Notes: generated from the sequence alone by a model not told the origin. 64,000 nucleotides of DNA from Zoogloea sp. LCSB751 (GCF_002028455.1 NZ_MWUM01000020.1:1-64000), one strand, 5' to 3'; positions 8,393 to 17,591 are shown, counted from the first letter of the stretch. Numbers and translations: made by a program.

Positions 8393-9430
8393 TCAGGCCG
8401 AAATGACGACCTTCAGGGCCTTGCTCCGGGCGGCGCCGGCGAAGGTCTCGTAGGCGTCGAGGGCCTGGTCCAGCGTGAAGCGGTGGGTGATCAGCAGGGA
8501 CGGATCGAGCTTCTTCGATTCCACCGTCTTCAGCAGCATGCCGGTGGTGGCGGTGTCCACCAGGCGGGTGGTGATGGAGATGTTGTGGGCCCACAGGGTT
8601 TCCAGGTGCAGGTCCACCTTGGTGCCGTGCACGCCCACGTTGGCGATCACTCCGCCGGCGGCGACGATGTTCTCGCAGATGCCGAAGGTAGCCGGGATGC
8701 CCACCGCCTCGATGGCGGTATCCACGCCGCGTCCGCCGGTGAGGGCCTTGACCGCCTCGGCGGCCTTGCCGTCGCCGCTATTCACTACGTCGGTGGCGCC
8801 GAAGCGTTTGGCTACCTCGAGCCGGTTGTCGTCCAGGTCCACCACGACGATGCGGGCCGGCGAGTAGAACTGGGCGGTCAGCAGCGCCGCCAGGCCGACC
8901 GGGCCGGCGCCGACGATGGCCACCGTGCTGCCGGGCTGCACCTTGCCGTTGAGCACGCCGCACTCGAAGCCGGTGGGCAGGATGTCGCTGAGCATCACCA
9001 GGGCTTCCTCGTCGGCATCGGCGGGGATCGGGTAGAGACTGGTATCGGCGTGGGGCACCCGCACGTACTCGGCCTGGGTGCCGTCGATCAGGTGGCCGAG
9101 CTGCCAGCCGCCGGTGGTGCAGTGGGAGTACATGCCCTTGCGGCAGAACTCGCACTTGCCGCAGCTGGTGATGCAGGAGATCAGCACCCGGTCGCCGGGC
9201 TTGAAGGTGGTGACGCCGGCGCCGACCGCTTCGACCACGCCAACCCCTTCGTGGCCGAGAACGGTGCCGGGGGTGACGGTGGGTACGTCGCCTTTCAGGA
9301 TGTGCAGGTCGGTGCCGCAGATGGTGGTCTTGGTGACGCGCACGATGGCGTCGCTGGCATCCTTCAGCACGGGCTTGGGACGTTCTTCCAGGGATTTCTT
9401 GCCGGGACCGCCGTAGACGAGGGCCTTCAT
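8393..9430 (-). CDS. Zinc-dependent medium-chain alcohol dehydrogenase
   Basis: The 345-residue product has the family signatures in order: CGTDLHILKG (catalytic Cys), GHEGVG (His ligand), a structural zinc loop CGKCEFCRKGMYSHC, the Rossmann motif VGAGPVGLAAL, and an Asp-containing strand VVVDLDDNRL that points to NAD. It is distinct from the 4614 gene in loop sequences and is not preceded by a sigma-54 element. Substrate is unknown; family members act on primary or secondary alcohols or on formaldehyde adducts. It is transcribed alone on the minus strand. The 205 bases beyond its start (9431-9635) hold nothing I recognise. Confidence 0.85.
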   Translation of the reverse strand: MKALVYGGPGKKSLEERPKPVLKDASDAIVRVTKTTICGTDLHILKGDVPTVTPGTVLGHEGVGVVEAVGAGVTTFKPGDRVLISCITSCGKCEFCRKGMYSHCTTGGWQLGHLIDGTQAEYVRVPHADTSLYPIPADADEEALVMLSDILPTGFECGVLNGKVQPGSTVAIVGAGPVGLAALLTAQFYSPARIVVVDLDDNRLEVAKRFGATDVVNSGDGKAAEAVKALTGGRGVDTAIEAVGIPATFGICENIVAAGGVIANVGVHGTKVDLHLETLWAHNISITTRLVDTATTGMLLKTVESKKLDPSLLITHRFTLDQALDAYETFAGAARSKALKVVISA

Positions 9431-9635
9431 GGGTTTTTCTCCGATTGTGTTTATGGATTGCCGTACCCCCGCTGCCGGGTGGCCCCGGGGTGGGGCTTTA
9501 CAGCAGGGGGCATGCCATCCGCAAGGCGCGGCCGCCGTCGGTGGGAAGCATCTTGTTTTGAAAGAAATTTCCTGCGCCGGGGCGGTGGCGGGCGGCGGAC
9601 CGGCGACCGATCTCCGGACGCCCGCCGTCCGACGA

Positions 9636-10886
9636 TCAGACGCTGGCCGTCCTGCGTGTGAAACGCCGCGGCTGGACGACCCAGCCCTCGAGCTGCAGGC
9701 TGCCGGGGGCGGTCAGTGCGACCCGTTCCGAGAACCAGCAACGGGTCGGTAGCAGGGGCGTGGCGGCGGTGGCGCGGATGGCCGCCGAATCGCCGGGCAA
9801 CTGGGCGAGGGCGGCCCGGATGGCGTCGGCCGCCTCTGCCGGGAGCTGGCGGGTGATGAACACCAGGCGGCCGCGCCGATCCTCGAAGGCGCCTTCGTCC
9901 GGCCAGGCCGGCAGCGTGACGGGTGGGTAGGCGACGTTCTGCACGCACTGGACGACCCGCGGCCGGGACTCGCCGGCCACGTTGATCAACCCCTTCACGC
10001 GCAGCAGTTGCGGGCCGTGCTGCTGCAGGACGCGCCCCAGCGTCAGCGCAAAACCGAACCATGGCACCGGCGCCTCGAAGCGCAGCACGAAGCTCGACAC
10101 GCTACCGTCGTGGCGCGCGGCATGGGCCGGGGGCACGGTGGCATGGCTGTGGCCGGCGCGGGTCCAGCTGATGGCCGGCGGGGCATGGCGGGCCTCGGCA
10201 TCGCGGGTGCGCTCGGCGCCGAGCCAGGCGGCCACGTCGGGCAGCTTGTCACCCGGCGCATAGACGCCGGCGCCGAACAGCCGCTCCGGCTCGATCTGGC
10301 CGTGGCGGACCTCGATGCGCGGGGCGCCGGGGTTGAGCTCGGCGAGGCGGGCGTTCAGTTGCGCGCGGCCGTCGGAGTCGGCGAGGTCGCCCTTGGTGAT
10401 CAGCAGGCGGTCGGCCATCGTCACCTGGCGTACGGCTTCCGGGTGGGTGTCGAGCTGGTCCAGGGCGTGGGTGGCATCCACCACCGTCAGCACGCTGTCG
10501 CAGACATAGCGGGCGGCAACGAAGCGCTCTTCCATCAGCGTGTAGACCACCGGCACCGGATCGGCGAGGCCGGTGGTTTCGATGACGACCCGCGAGACCG
10601 GCGGAATTTCCCGCCGGGAGCTGCGCTGATGGAGCGTCTTGAGGGCCTGCACCAGGTCGCCCTGCACGCTGCAGCACAGACAGCCGGAGTCGAGCAGCAC
10701 GGTGCTGTCGTCGATCTTGTCCACCAGGTGGTGATCCACGCCCACTTCGCCGAATTCGTTGATCAGCAGCGCCGTGCCGGCCATCGCCGGGTTCTGCATG
10801 AGGGCGTTGAGGAGGGTCGTCTTGCCGGCACCGAGGAAGCCGGTGAGCAGGCTGACCGGGATGCGGTCGACGGGGGCGGTCGTCAT
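9636..10886 (-). CDS. COG0523-family metal-chaperone GTPase (CobW/YjiA type)
   Basis: The 416-residue product carries the GTPase P-loop GFLGAGKTT near its start, Glu-rich LLINEFGEVGVDH, the metal-binding GCLCCSV motif that defines COG0523, a Walker B-like VVIETTGLADP, and the base-recognition motif TKGD. A CobW C-terminal domain is at the end (PPAISWTRAGHSHAT to VFITRQL), with a His-containing linker. Family members deliver zinc or cobalt-type metals to target enzymes, often under metal limitation. An AGGAG site precedes the ATG by 8 bases. It is divergent from the thiolase operon and next to a zinc alcohol dehydrogenase, but no direct link is shown. Confidence 0.88.
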   Translation of the reverse strand: MTTAPVDRIPVSLLTGFLGAGKTTLLNALMQNPAMAGTALLINEFGEVGVDHHLVDKIDDSTVLLDSGCLCCSVQGDLVQALKTLHQRSSRREIPPVSRVVIETTGLADPVPVVYTLMEERFVAARYVCDSVLTVVDATHALDQLDTHPEAVRQVTMADRLLITKGDLADSDGRAQLNARLAELNPGAPRIEVRHGQIEPERLFGAGVYAPGDKLPDVAAWLGAERTRDAEARHAPPAISWTRAGHSHATVPPAHAARHDGSVSSFVLRFEAPVPWFGFALTLGRVLQQHGPQLLRVKGLINVAGESRPRVVQCVQNVAYPPVTLPAWPDEGAFEDRRGRLVFITRQLPAEAADAIRAALAQLPGDSAAIRATAATPLLPTRCWFSERVALTAPGSLQLEGWVVQPRRFTRRTASV

Positions 10887-10941
10887 GGAATGTCTCCTGT
10901 TGTTGTGTTTTGTGGGGTGTCGAGAACACGAGCCTGCCTTC

Positions 10942-11012
10942 TGTAGGGGCGAATTCATTCGCCCTCGGTCGGTTGCGCAGGCTCTGCGGGCGAATGAATT
11001 CGCCTCCACGGG
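10942..11012. repeat. REP-like palindromic element, copy 2
   Basis: The left half TGTAGGGGCGAATTCATTCG and the right half GCGGGCGAATGAATTCGCC are arranged as an inverted pair with a spacer of about 30 bases, as at copy 1. It lies in the divergent gap between the COG0523 gene and the thiolase operon, upstream of the candidate activator site at 11136. Confidence 0.88.
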
Positions 11013-11135
11013 GTGGTGTGTGGCAAGGGCTGTGCCACGGAGACTGCGTGGCGCAGGAGCGCGGCTGGCAAGGCATGGGTGGGGGATGAGCGAGTCCGGG
11101 ACGTCCGGGAAGCAGCCGCAAAAAACTGGAGATGC

Positions 11136-11150
11136 GTCCGAATTCCGGTC
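11136..11150. promoter_or_regulatory. Candidate upstream activator site (GTCCG-N5-CGGTC)
   Basis: An inverted repeat one base off GTCCG-N5-CGGAC, about 96 bases upstream of the sigma-54-like element at 11246. Two more GTCCG half-sites lie within the preceding 45 bases. The position fits an enhancer-binding activator. Confidence 0.4.
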
Positions 11151-11245
11151 GTGTCGTCCTGCCGCGGCGGTGGCGAGCTGCTGGCGGCGGTGATTTGCGC
11201 CCGCCGATTCAAGGGTTTGGCGGCGAGGGACGGAAATGCCCGGAC

Positions 11246-11261
11246 GGGCATGGCCCTTGCC
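11246..11261 (+). promoter_or_regulatory. Probable sigma-54 promoter for thiolase/ligase operon
   Basis: GGGCAT-GGCCC-TTGCC keeps the GG at -24 and GC at -12 with correct spacing but deviates from TGGCAC at the first and last positions. Its GGCCCTTGCCAT stretch is identical to the one in the apc promoter at 37555-37572, which supports it as a genuine, weaker element. Confidence 0.6.
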
Positions 11262-11325
11262 ATTTCGTCGTGGCGGCGGCGCAGGGCGTCGCCCCATCCA
11301 CACCGTAGAAAATAAAGGAGACGAC

Positions 11326-12492
11326 ATGGGGGTTTGCATCATCGGCTGGGCACATTCGCCCTTTGGACGGCTGGACGGCACGGACCTGGAAGCCCTGATC
11401 GGCGGTGTCAGCCGCGACGCGCTGGCGCATGCCGGGGTCGATCCGGCGGACGTGGACGGCATCTGGCTCGGGCACCTCAACGGCGGCTTCGTGCCGGACA
11501 TCTTCTGTTCGTCGCTGGTCCTGCAGGCCGATCCGCGCCTGCGCTGGTGCCCGGCGACCCGCGTGGAGAACGCCTGTGCATCGGGGGCGGCGGCGGTGTT
11601 CGCGGCCTGCGACGCGATCGAATCCGGGCGCGCCGGCTTCGCGCTGGTGGTCGGTGCGGAGAAAATGACCGCCGTGTCCGGCCCGGAGGTCACGCGCATC
11701 CTCGGCTCGGCGTCCTATGTGCGCGAGGAGGCCGCCCACGGCATGACTTTCCCCGGCCTGTTCGGCGAGCTGGCCACGGCCTATTTCCAGTGCTACGGCG
11801 ACCACGCGGCGACGCTGGCACGGATCGCCGCCAAGAACCACGCCAACGGGGTGCGCAACCCGTGGGCGCAGATGCGCAAGGATCTCGGCTTCGAGTTCTG
11901 CAACAGCGTGTCGGAGCGCAACCCGCGAATCGCCGGGCCGCTGCGCAAGACCGATTGTTCATTGGTGTCCGACGGCGCGGCGGCGCTGGTGCTGGCCGAC
12001 GATGCCCTGCTCGCCGACGCCCGGCGGGCCATCCGTTTCCGGGCCCGGGCGCAGGTGAACGATTTCCTGCCGATCTCCCGCCGCGACGTGCTGAGCTTCG
12101 AAGGGCCGCGGCGGGCCTGGGGTACGGCGCTGACCGGCGCCGGCTGCCGGGTCACCGACCTGTCCTTCGCCGAGGTGCATGACTGCTTCACCATCGCCGA
12201 GTTGCTGAGTTACGAGGCGATGGGCCTGGCGCGGCCGGGCCGCGGCGCCGACCGGCTGGCCGACGGCACGGTCTATCCGGGCGGTGCGTTGCCGGTCAAT
12301 GCGTCCGGCGGCCTCAAGGCCAAAGGCCACCCGATCGGCGCTACCGGCGTGTCGATGCACGTGCTGGCGGCCATGCAGCTGGCCGGCGAGGCCGGCGACA
12401 TGCAGGTGGAAGGGGCACGCCTCGGCGGCGTCTTCAACATGGGCGGCGCGGCGGTCGCCAACTACGTGAGCATCCTGGAGCGGCACAAATGA
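11326..12492 (+). CDS. Thiolase, SCP2/SCPx type (3-oxoacyl-CoA cleavage)
   Basis: The 388-residue product has the thiolase nucleophile Cys84 in VENACASGAA, His285 in the HDCF motif typical of SCP2-type thiolases, and His335 in KGHPIGATG, so the active site is complete. Such enzymes cleave a 3-oxoacyl-CoA with CoA to acetyl-CoA and a shortened acyl-CoA. The start was set by AAAGGAG 6 bases before the ATG. Its stop overlaps the ligase start by 4 bases (ATGA), so the two are translationally coupled. In context the expected substrate is the CoA ester of the 3-oxoacid made by the Apc carboxylase, for example benzoylacetyl-CoA; the substrate is inferred. Confidence 0.88.
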   Translation: MGVCIIGWAHSPFGRLDGTDLEALIGGVSRDALAHAGVDPADVDGIWLGHLNGGFVPDIFCSSLVLQADPRLRWCPATRVENACASGAAAVFAACDAIESGRAGFALVVGAEKMTAVSGPEVTRILGSASYVREEAAHGMTFPGLFGELATAYFQCYGDHAATLARIAAKNHANGVRNPWAQMRKDLGFEFCNSVSERNPRIAGPLRKTDCSLVSDGAAALVLADDALLADARRAIRFRARAQVNDFLPISRRDVLSFEGPRRAWGTALTGAGCRVTDLSFAEVHDCFTIAELLSYEAMGLARPGRGADRLADGTVYPGGALPVNASGGLKAKGHPIGATGVSMHVLAAMQLAGEAGDMQVEGARLGGVFNMGGAAVANYVSILERHK

Positions 12493-14051
12493 ACCTGGCC
12501 CATATCCTCGCGCGCTCGGCGCGGACCTTCCCCGAGCGCCCGGCGCTCCTCGTCGGCGACCGTCAGCTGCATACCTACGCGGCGCTGGCGGCCCGTTCGG
12601 CACGGCTGGCCGGCTACCTGCGCCAGAACCTCGGGCTGGAAGCCGGCGAGCGGGTGGCGATCTACATGAGCAATTGCGCCGAATACCTGGAGTGTCTCTA
12701 CGGCATCCTGTGGGCTGGCCTGGTGGTGGTGCCGATCAACGCCAAGCTGCATCCCCGCGAGGCGGCGTGGATCGTCGGCAATGCCGGCGCGCGGCTGGTC
12801 TGCGTGTCGGCGGACCTGGCCGGCGAACTGGCGCCCGTGCTGCACGACGAGGGGGGCGTGGTGCCGCTGCTGGTGCCCGGCGATGGACATTACCTGCGCG
12901 CCGTGACGGCGCTGGCGATCCCGGTGCAGGAGCGGACGCCGGACGCGCTGGCCTGGCTGTTCTACACCTCAGGTACCACCGGCCAGCCGAAGGGGGTGAT
13001 GCTGAGCCACCGCAACCTGCAGACGATGACCGCCTGTTTCTTCACCGACGTGGATCCGGTGGCCCGCGACGACGCTGCGGTCTATGCGGCGCCCCTGTCC
13101 CACGGGGCCGGGCTGTACAGCTTTCCCTACATGCTGCGCGGTTGCCGCCACGTGATCCCGGAGTCCGGCGGCTTCGAGCCGGACGAGCTGATCGCGCTGT
13201 CCCGCTCCGTCGGCCGCCTGTGCCTGTTCGCCGCGCCGACCATGGTGCGCCGCCTGGTGGACCGGGTGCAGCGCAGCGGCGCCGATCCGTCCGGCTTCCA
13301 GACCATCGTCTATGGCGGCGGCCCGATGTACGCCGACGACATCCGCATCGCCCTCCACGCGATGGGGCCGCGCTTCGTGCAGATCTACGGCCAGGGCGAA
13401 TCGCCGATGACGATCACCGCCTTGTCGCGGGAGGTGCTGGCCAACAGAGCGGATCCGGACTGGGCCTCGCGGGTCGCCTCGGTGGGCGTCGCCCAGGCCC
13501 TGGCCGAAGTGCGCATCGTGGATGTCGAAGGGCGCAGCCTGGCCAGCGACGAGGTCGGCGAGGTGGTGGTGCGCGGCGATGCGGTGATGTCCGGCTACTG
13601 GCGCAACCCGGCTGCCAGCGCGGCGACGCTGCGCGACGGCTGGCTGTGGACCGGCGACATGGGGAGCATGGATTCCCATGGCTTCGTGACCCTCAAGGAC
13701 CGCTCCAAGGACCTGATCATCTCCGGCGGTTCCAACATCTACCCGCGGGAGGTGGAGGAGGTGCTGATCGCCCATCCGGCGGTACGCGAGGTGTCGGTGA
13801 TCGGCCGCCGGGATGAGGACTGGGGCGAATCGGTGGTGGCCTTCGTGGTTCTGGAGGAGGGTTCCCGGGGGGTTGGGGCCGACGAGCTGGATCGCCACTG
13901 CCTCGACCGCATGGCCCGCTTCAAGCGTCCGAAGGAATACCGCTTCGTCGATGCCCTGCCGAAGAACAACTACGGCAAGGTGCTGAAGACCAGCCTGCGC
14001 CGCTTGTTGCTTGAGGCGCAGGCCGGTTGTATCCCGGATCAGGCGAAGTAG
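12489..14051 (+). CDS. AMP-forming acyl-CoA ligase, candidate 3-oxoacid (benzoylacetate-type) CoA ligase
   Basis: The 520-residue product has the adenylate-forming enzyme core motifs: YTSGTTGQPKG (residues 159-169), YGQGESP, the hinge DRSKDLIISGGSNIYP, and the C-terminal catalytic Lys497 in KNNYGKVLK. It activates a carboxylic acid to its CoA thioester with ATP. Fusion of its start to the thiolase stop and the sigma-54 promoter ahead of the pair suggest the acid is the 3-oxoacid released by Apc, matching the role of Bal beside apc genes in Aromatoleum. Family resemblance alone does not fix the substrate. Its end overlaps the convergent M24 gene by 13 bases. Confidence 0.85.
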   Translation: MNLAHILARSARTFPERPALLVGDRQLHTYAALAARSARLAGYLRQNLGLEAGERVAIYMSNCAEYLECLYGILWAGLVVVPINAKLHPREAAWIVGNAGARLVCVSADLAGELAPVLHDEGGVVPLLVPGDGHYLRAVTALAIPVQERTPDALAWLFYTSGTTGQPKGVMLSHRNLQTMTACFFTDVDPVARDDAAVYAAPLSHGAGLYSFPYMLRGCRHVIPESGGFEPDELIALSRSVGRLCLFAAPTMVRRLVDRVQRSGADPSGFQTIVYGGGPMYADDIRIALHAMGPRFVQIYGQGESPMTITALSREVLANRADPDWASRVASVGVAQALAEVRIVDVEGRSLASDEVGEVVVRGDAVMSGYWRNPAASAATLRDGWLWTGDMGSMDSHGFVTLKDRSKDLIISGGSNIYPREVEEVLIAHPAVREVSVIGRRDEDWGESVVAFVVLEEGSRGVGADELDRHCLDRMARFKRPKEYRFVDALPKNNYGKVLKTSLRRLLLEAQAGCIPDQAK

Positions 14052-14725
14052 GCGTCTTCGAGCAGCAGGTCTTCGAAGAAGGCGCCGTATGTCCCGGTCG
14101 GGTGACGGATGTGGATTTCCAGTACCCACAGCAGTCTGGAGGGGGTGAAGTCCACCTCGGCCAGCGGACCGTCATGGACTGCCGCGTGGGGGAAGTCGGC
14201 CAGGCGGTGTCCCGACAGATCCATGTTCAAGACCCACCCCCGGGCCTCTGCGCACGCCACGGCGTAGGCGTAGAGGTCCCGGCCGGTGGCGCCCTCATCC
14301 AGCCACTTGCGGCGTACGGCATGGAAGATTGCCCGGGCGTCGTCGGCGCAGCGCTGCTTGTCGGGGTCGGTTCCGGTGACGAAGCTGTCGCCGCCGTCGC
14401 CTTCCCAGTCCTTCCAGACCGGACCGATATCGATGAAGAATATGTCGTCGCTGCCCAGCACGATGCCCGGATCGGAGGGGGCGCCGAAGGTCTTGGTGGT
14501 GTTGCTGCCGAAACGGACGTACACGTCATGCCAGCCACGCACCATGCCTGCCGCGGCCAGCATGTCGCGCGCCATCTCGACGGCATCTTCTTCCTGCATG
14601 CCGGGCTGCACGGCGGCGGCGATTGTCCGGATGGCATCCCGGGTCTTGTCCCGCACGGCCAGCAGGCGTTCCGGGTCATAGGCGGCGCCAACGCCTTCAA
14701 GGCGGGATTGGTCTTGGGTTTTCAT
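14039..14725 (-). CDS. M24-family (creatinase/aminopeptidase fold) hydrolase
   Basis: The 228-residue product contains only the pita-bread catalytic domain. Candidate metal ligands appear in order: Asp in FFIDIGPVW, Asp in GDGGDSF, His in DLSGHRL, Glu in LWVLEIHI and Glu in FFEDLLL. The family includes Xaa-Pro peptidases, creatinase and ectoine hydrolase, so the substrate could be a dipeptide or a small amide. It shares its strand with the ferredoxin reductase 36 bases upstream and is divergent, with it, from a MocR regulator, so these two are probably one regulated unit. Confidence 0.78.
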   Translation of the reverse strand: MKTQDQSRLEGVGAAYDPERLLAVRDKTRDAIRTIAAAVQPGMQEEDAVEMARDMLAAAGMVRGWHDVYVRFGSNTTKTFGAPSDPGIVLGSDDIFFIDIGPVWKDWEGDGGDSFVTGTDPDKQRCADDARAIFHAVRRKWLDEGATGRDLYAYAVACAEARGWVLNMDLSGHRLADFPHAAVHDGPLAEVDFTPSRLLWVLEIHIRHPTGTYGAFFEDLLLEDAYFA

Positions 14726-14761
14726 GGGATTCCTTTCGTAAGGATGGGTGGAGAAAGAGGG

Positions 14762-15820
14762 TCAGCCGCAGGCCAGTTGCAGGCCGTCGAGATCTGCAGC
14801 CATGCTGATCCGGCAGGCGAGGCGATGGCCGGGCAGGCTGTCGAGGGCGAGCAGCAGGCGGGCTTCCTGGCGGTCGGGGCGCGGAAGCCGCTCGCTCCAG
14901 GGCGGGGGCACGAGAACGCGACATGTTCCGCAGGCGGCCTGGCCTCCGCAGACGCCGGCAAGCAGGCCGGCCTTTGCCAGCACCGGCATCAGCGGGCTTC
15001 CTGCTGCCGCTTTCAGCGCGTGGGTCTGTCCATTGGCGTGTGCATTGACTGTCAGCGCGGAATGCCCGGAGCTTTCCGCCGTCGCGGCGACGGCCGGGAC
15101 GAAGGCATCGGCCAGGAAGCGGTCTGGCGCCAGCCCGAGCGTGTCGACCAGTTGCGCGCGGGCGCTTGCCACCATCAGCGGTGAGCCGCAGGCGTAGACC
15201 GTTGCATCCGCAAGCGGCGGACGCTCCCCGACGATGCTGTCCTGCACGAATCCGCGCTGGCCATGCCAGCTATCCGTCGGTTCGGCGAGCACGGGAACGA
15301 AGCGGAAGTGGGCGTGCCGCCGGGCCAGGGCATCGAAATGATCCCGGAGGTACAGGTCGCTCTCCTGGCGGCCCCCCCAATACAGGGTGATTGGCCGGCG
15401 CTCATCTGCCGACAGGGCTTGCTCCAGCAGTGCCTTGAGAGGGGCGATGCCGGTCCCCGTGCCCAGCATGAGGACCGGTGAATGCGGTGTGCCGCAGGCT
15501 CGCCAGACGCACTCGCCGTAGGGGCCGCTGACGGACACTACGGAGCCGGTGCGGTCGTCACCGGTGAGCCAGCCCGAGAAGTGCCCGCCGTGCAAGAGAC
15601 GAATGTGCAGTTCGATACGGCCGTCGTTTCTGCATGGGCTGGCTGGGGAATAGCTGCGCTGCACGCCGTCGGGCAGGCGGAGGCAGACGAACTGCCCTTC
15701 CTGGTAGGGAAACGGCGTGCCGTCGACGCTGCTCAGCACGACGCGCCGTACCTCGTCCGAGAGTGGATGGATTTCAGCCAGGCGGAAGAGCTGCTCGCCG
15801 GCGGGAGGGATGACAGTCAT
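14762..15820 (-). CDS. Flavin oxidoreductase with C-terminal 2Fe-2S ferredoxin domain
   Basis: The 352-residue product has three parts. The first is an FNR-type FAD domain with the flavin motif RSYSPAS near residue 70. The second is an NAD(P) domain with GTGTGIAPLKALLE and VYACGSP. The third is a plant-type 2Fe-2S domain with Cys in GVCGGQAACGTC and a final Cys in HRLACR. The FAD-NAD-ferredoxin order is that of electron donors to Rieske oxygenases and to PaaE/vanillate-demethylase-type systems. No oxygenase partner is in the window, so its acceptor is unknown. It is divergent from MocR at 15954. Confidence 0.85.
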   Translation of the reverse strand: MTVIPPAGEQLFRLAEIHPLSDEVRRVVLSSVDGTPFPYQEGQFVCLRLPDGVQRSYSPASPCRNDGRIELHIRLLHGGHFSGWLTGDDRTGSVVSVSGPYGECVWRACGTPHSPVLMLGTGTGIAPLKALLEQALSADERRPITLYWGGRQESDLYLRDHFDALARRHAHFRFVPVLAEPTDSWHGQRGFVQDSIVGERPPLADATVYACGSPLMVASARAQLVDTLGLAPDRFLADAFVPAVAATAESSGHSALTVNAHANGQTHALKAAAGSPLMPVLAKAGLLAGVCGGQAACGTCRVLVPPPWSERLPRPDRQEARLLLALDSLPGHRLACRISMAADLDGLQLACG

Positions 15821-15882
15821 TGCTGAGGCTCCGCATCAGAAGATGTGAAGCATGCTAGGCTTGCCCTGGCCCCTTAAAAACA

Positions 15883-15911
15883 TCCAGTCTTGTGAATTCT
15901 ACTGGTCCAGT
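15883..15911. promoter_or_regulatory. Candidate MocR operator
   Basis: Two direct TCCAGT words (15883 and 15906) are spaced 23 bases apart, the second inside the palindrome ACTGG-T-CCAGT. They lie in the divergent gap between the ferredoxin reductase and the MocR gene. Many MocR proteins bind spaced CTGGAC-like direct repeats in such gaps. Confidence 0.4.
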
Positions 15912-15953
15912 TCCTGCCCTCCCTGTCGTCACTCCAAAGCCCGCCTGGCAATC

Positions 15954-17426
15954 ATGTTGCGTCCCTGGAAGCTGAACCTGGCGGTCCGCCGGCGAGACGG
16001 CCTGCCCGTGCACTTGCAGATCGCCCAGTACTTCATCGACGAGATCTGCCGGGGAAGGCTTCCGCCGGGTACGCCCTTGCCCGGCAGCCGGGCGTTGGCC
16101 GAGGAACTCGGCATCAACCGCAAGACGGCGGTGTCGGCCTACGAAGAGCTGATTGCACAGGGCTGGCTGCGCTCCGAGGGGCGCCAGGCGACCTTCGTGG
16201 CGCTGGAGCTGCCGCGTACGTCCGCTGCGGATTCACCGCTCCAGGCCGACGAGATGCCGGTGCCCGACTACCCGCTGTATGGGGCGCGATACGAAAGCCC
16301 GCCGCTGGAGAACGGTTGCGTGGCGTTTTCGGACGGCGTACCGGATACCCGGCTGATCCCCTTCGAAGTCCTCGGCCGCGCCTACCGGCGGGCCTTGATT
16401 GCAACGGCGCGTGCCAATCGTCTGGCCTATGGTGATCCCCGCGGAGAACCCGCCTTGCGACAGGAGCTGGCGGCGATGCTGAGCGCCGAGCGGGGATTGC
16501 GGGTCGGCCTGGACAACATCTGTGTCGTCCGCGGCAGCCAGATGGGGATCTATCTGGTCGCGCGCCTGCTGGCCCGCAGCGGTGACCACGTGGCCGTGGA
16601 TGCCTTGAGTTACCCGCCGGCACGGGAGGCCTTCCGGGCGGCGGGAGCGCAGGTTCACGGGGTGGAGATGGATGCTTTCGGGATGCGGCCGGAGGCCCTC
16701 GAGCGCCTGTGCCGGCAGCATCGCCTCCGGGCCATTTACGTCACCCCTCATCACCAGTTTCCCACCACGGTGCTAATGCCGGCCGAGCGGCGCATGCATA
16801 TCCTGGCCCTGGCCGAGCAGTTTGGTTTTGCGGTCGTCGAGGACGATTACGATCACGAGTTCCATTTCGCGCGGCGCCCGATGTTCCCGATGGCCAGTGG
16901 TGATCGCACCGGGCGGGTCATCTATGTCGGCTCCCTGTCCAAAGTGCTGGCGCCCGGTTTGCGGGTGGGTTACGTGGTCGGCTCGCGGGAGGTGGTGGAC
17001 CGTTGTGCCAACGAGATCCAGTGGATTGATCGCCAGGGGAATGCCGTGACCGAGCTTGCTGTCACGGATCTGATGCAGAGCGGCGAACTGCGTCGGCATA
17101 TTCGTCGAGCACTGAGGGTCTATCAGGAACGACGACGGCTGTTTGCGGAGTACGTATCCGGATTCAAACCGTGGGCGGATTTCTGTCTGCCGGACGGTGG
17201 CCTGGCGCTGTGGCTGCAATTGGACCCGCTGCTCGACGAAGACCTGCTGGTGCGCAAGGCCCGTGAGGAAGGCGTCGTCATTGCTTCCAGCCGCTCTTTT
17301 GCCCTCGATGGACGGGCCGTGTCAGGTCTGCGGCTGGGATTTGGCAACCTGACGCCTGAGGCGATGGAGCGCGGCGTGCGCGGCCTTGGGCGCGCGCTGG
17401 CCGCAACGCTGAAGCCCCGGAGCTGA
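15954..17426 (+). CDS. GntR/MocR-family transcriptional regulator (PLP-binding)
   Basis: The 490-residue product has an N-terminal GntR winged helix (about residues 10-80, with PLPGSRALAEELGINRKTAVSAYEEL read in two parts). It continues with a full fold-type-I aminotransferase-like domain, including VEDDYDHEF and the PLP Lys330 in SLSKVLAPG. MocR proteins control amine or amino-acid use, vitamin B6 or GABA-type pathways. It is divergent from the reductase/M24 pair, its likely target. The ATG at 15954 was preferred over the upstream in-frame codon at 15852, which would add a Cys/Ser-rich leader lacking family character. Confidence 0.88.
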   Translation: MLRPWKLNLAVRRRDGLPVHLQIAQYFIDEICRGRLPPGTPLPGSRALAEELGINRKTAVSAYEELIAQGWLRSEGRQATFVALELPRTSAADSPLQADEMPVPDYPLYGARYESPPLENGCVAFSDGVPDTRLIPFEVLGRAYRRALIATARANRLAYGDPRGEPALRQELAAMLSAERGLRVGLDNICVVRGSQMGIYLVARLLARSGDHVAVDALSYPPAREAFRAAGAQVHGVEMDAFGMRPEALERLCRQHRLRAIYVTPHHQFPTTVLMPAERRMHILALAEQFGFAVVEDDYDHEFHFARRPMFPMASGDRTGRVIYVGSLSKVLAPGLRVGYVVGSREVVDRCANEIQWIDRQGNAVTELAVTDLMQSGELRRHIRRALRVYQERRRLFAEYVSGFKPWADFCLPDGGLALWLQLDPLLDEDLLVRKAREEGVVIASSRSFALDGRAVSGLRLGFGNLTPEAMERGVRGLGRALAATLKPRS

Positions 17427-17445
17427 CGGGTACCTGGCGGGTGAA

Positions 17446-17467
17446 CGGGCGGACGAATTGCCGCCCG
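17446..17467. other. Inverted repeat after the MocR gene
   Basis: CGGGCGG-acgaattg-CCGCCCG lies 20 bases after the MocR stop and 109 bases before the sigma-54 element at 17576. It may end the MocR message, since there is no T-tract to confirm termination, or it may be a protein-binding site for the CoA-transferase promoter. Confidence 0.35.
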
Positions 17468-17575
17468 AAATCCGAACGAAATACAGCTCGGGGCCGACCG
17501 CTATTTAGACGGTAATTGAGAATGAAATGGCGATCTGAAATGGGTTCTTCTTATTAATCATCGGGTTGGTGTGTT

Positions 17576-17591
17576 TGGCACCTCTCTTGCC
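17576..17591 (+). promoter_or_regulatory. Sigma-54 promoter for the CoA-transferase operon
   Basis: TGGCAC-CTCTC-TTGCC is a full -24/-12 match. It lies 93 bases before the GTG start of the first CoA-transferase subunit, in an otherwise AT-rich stretch. I do not see a clean GTCCG-N5-CGGAC site upstream here. Confidence 0.85.
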
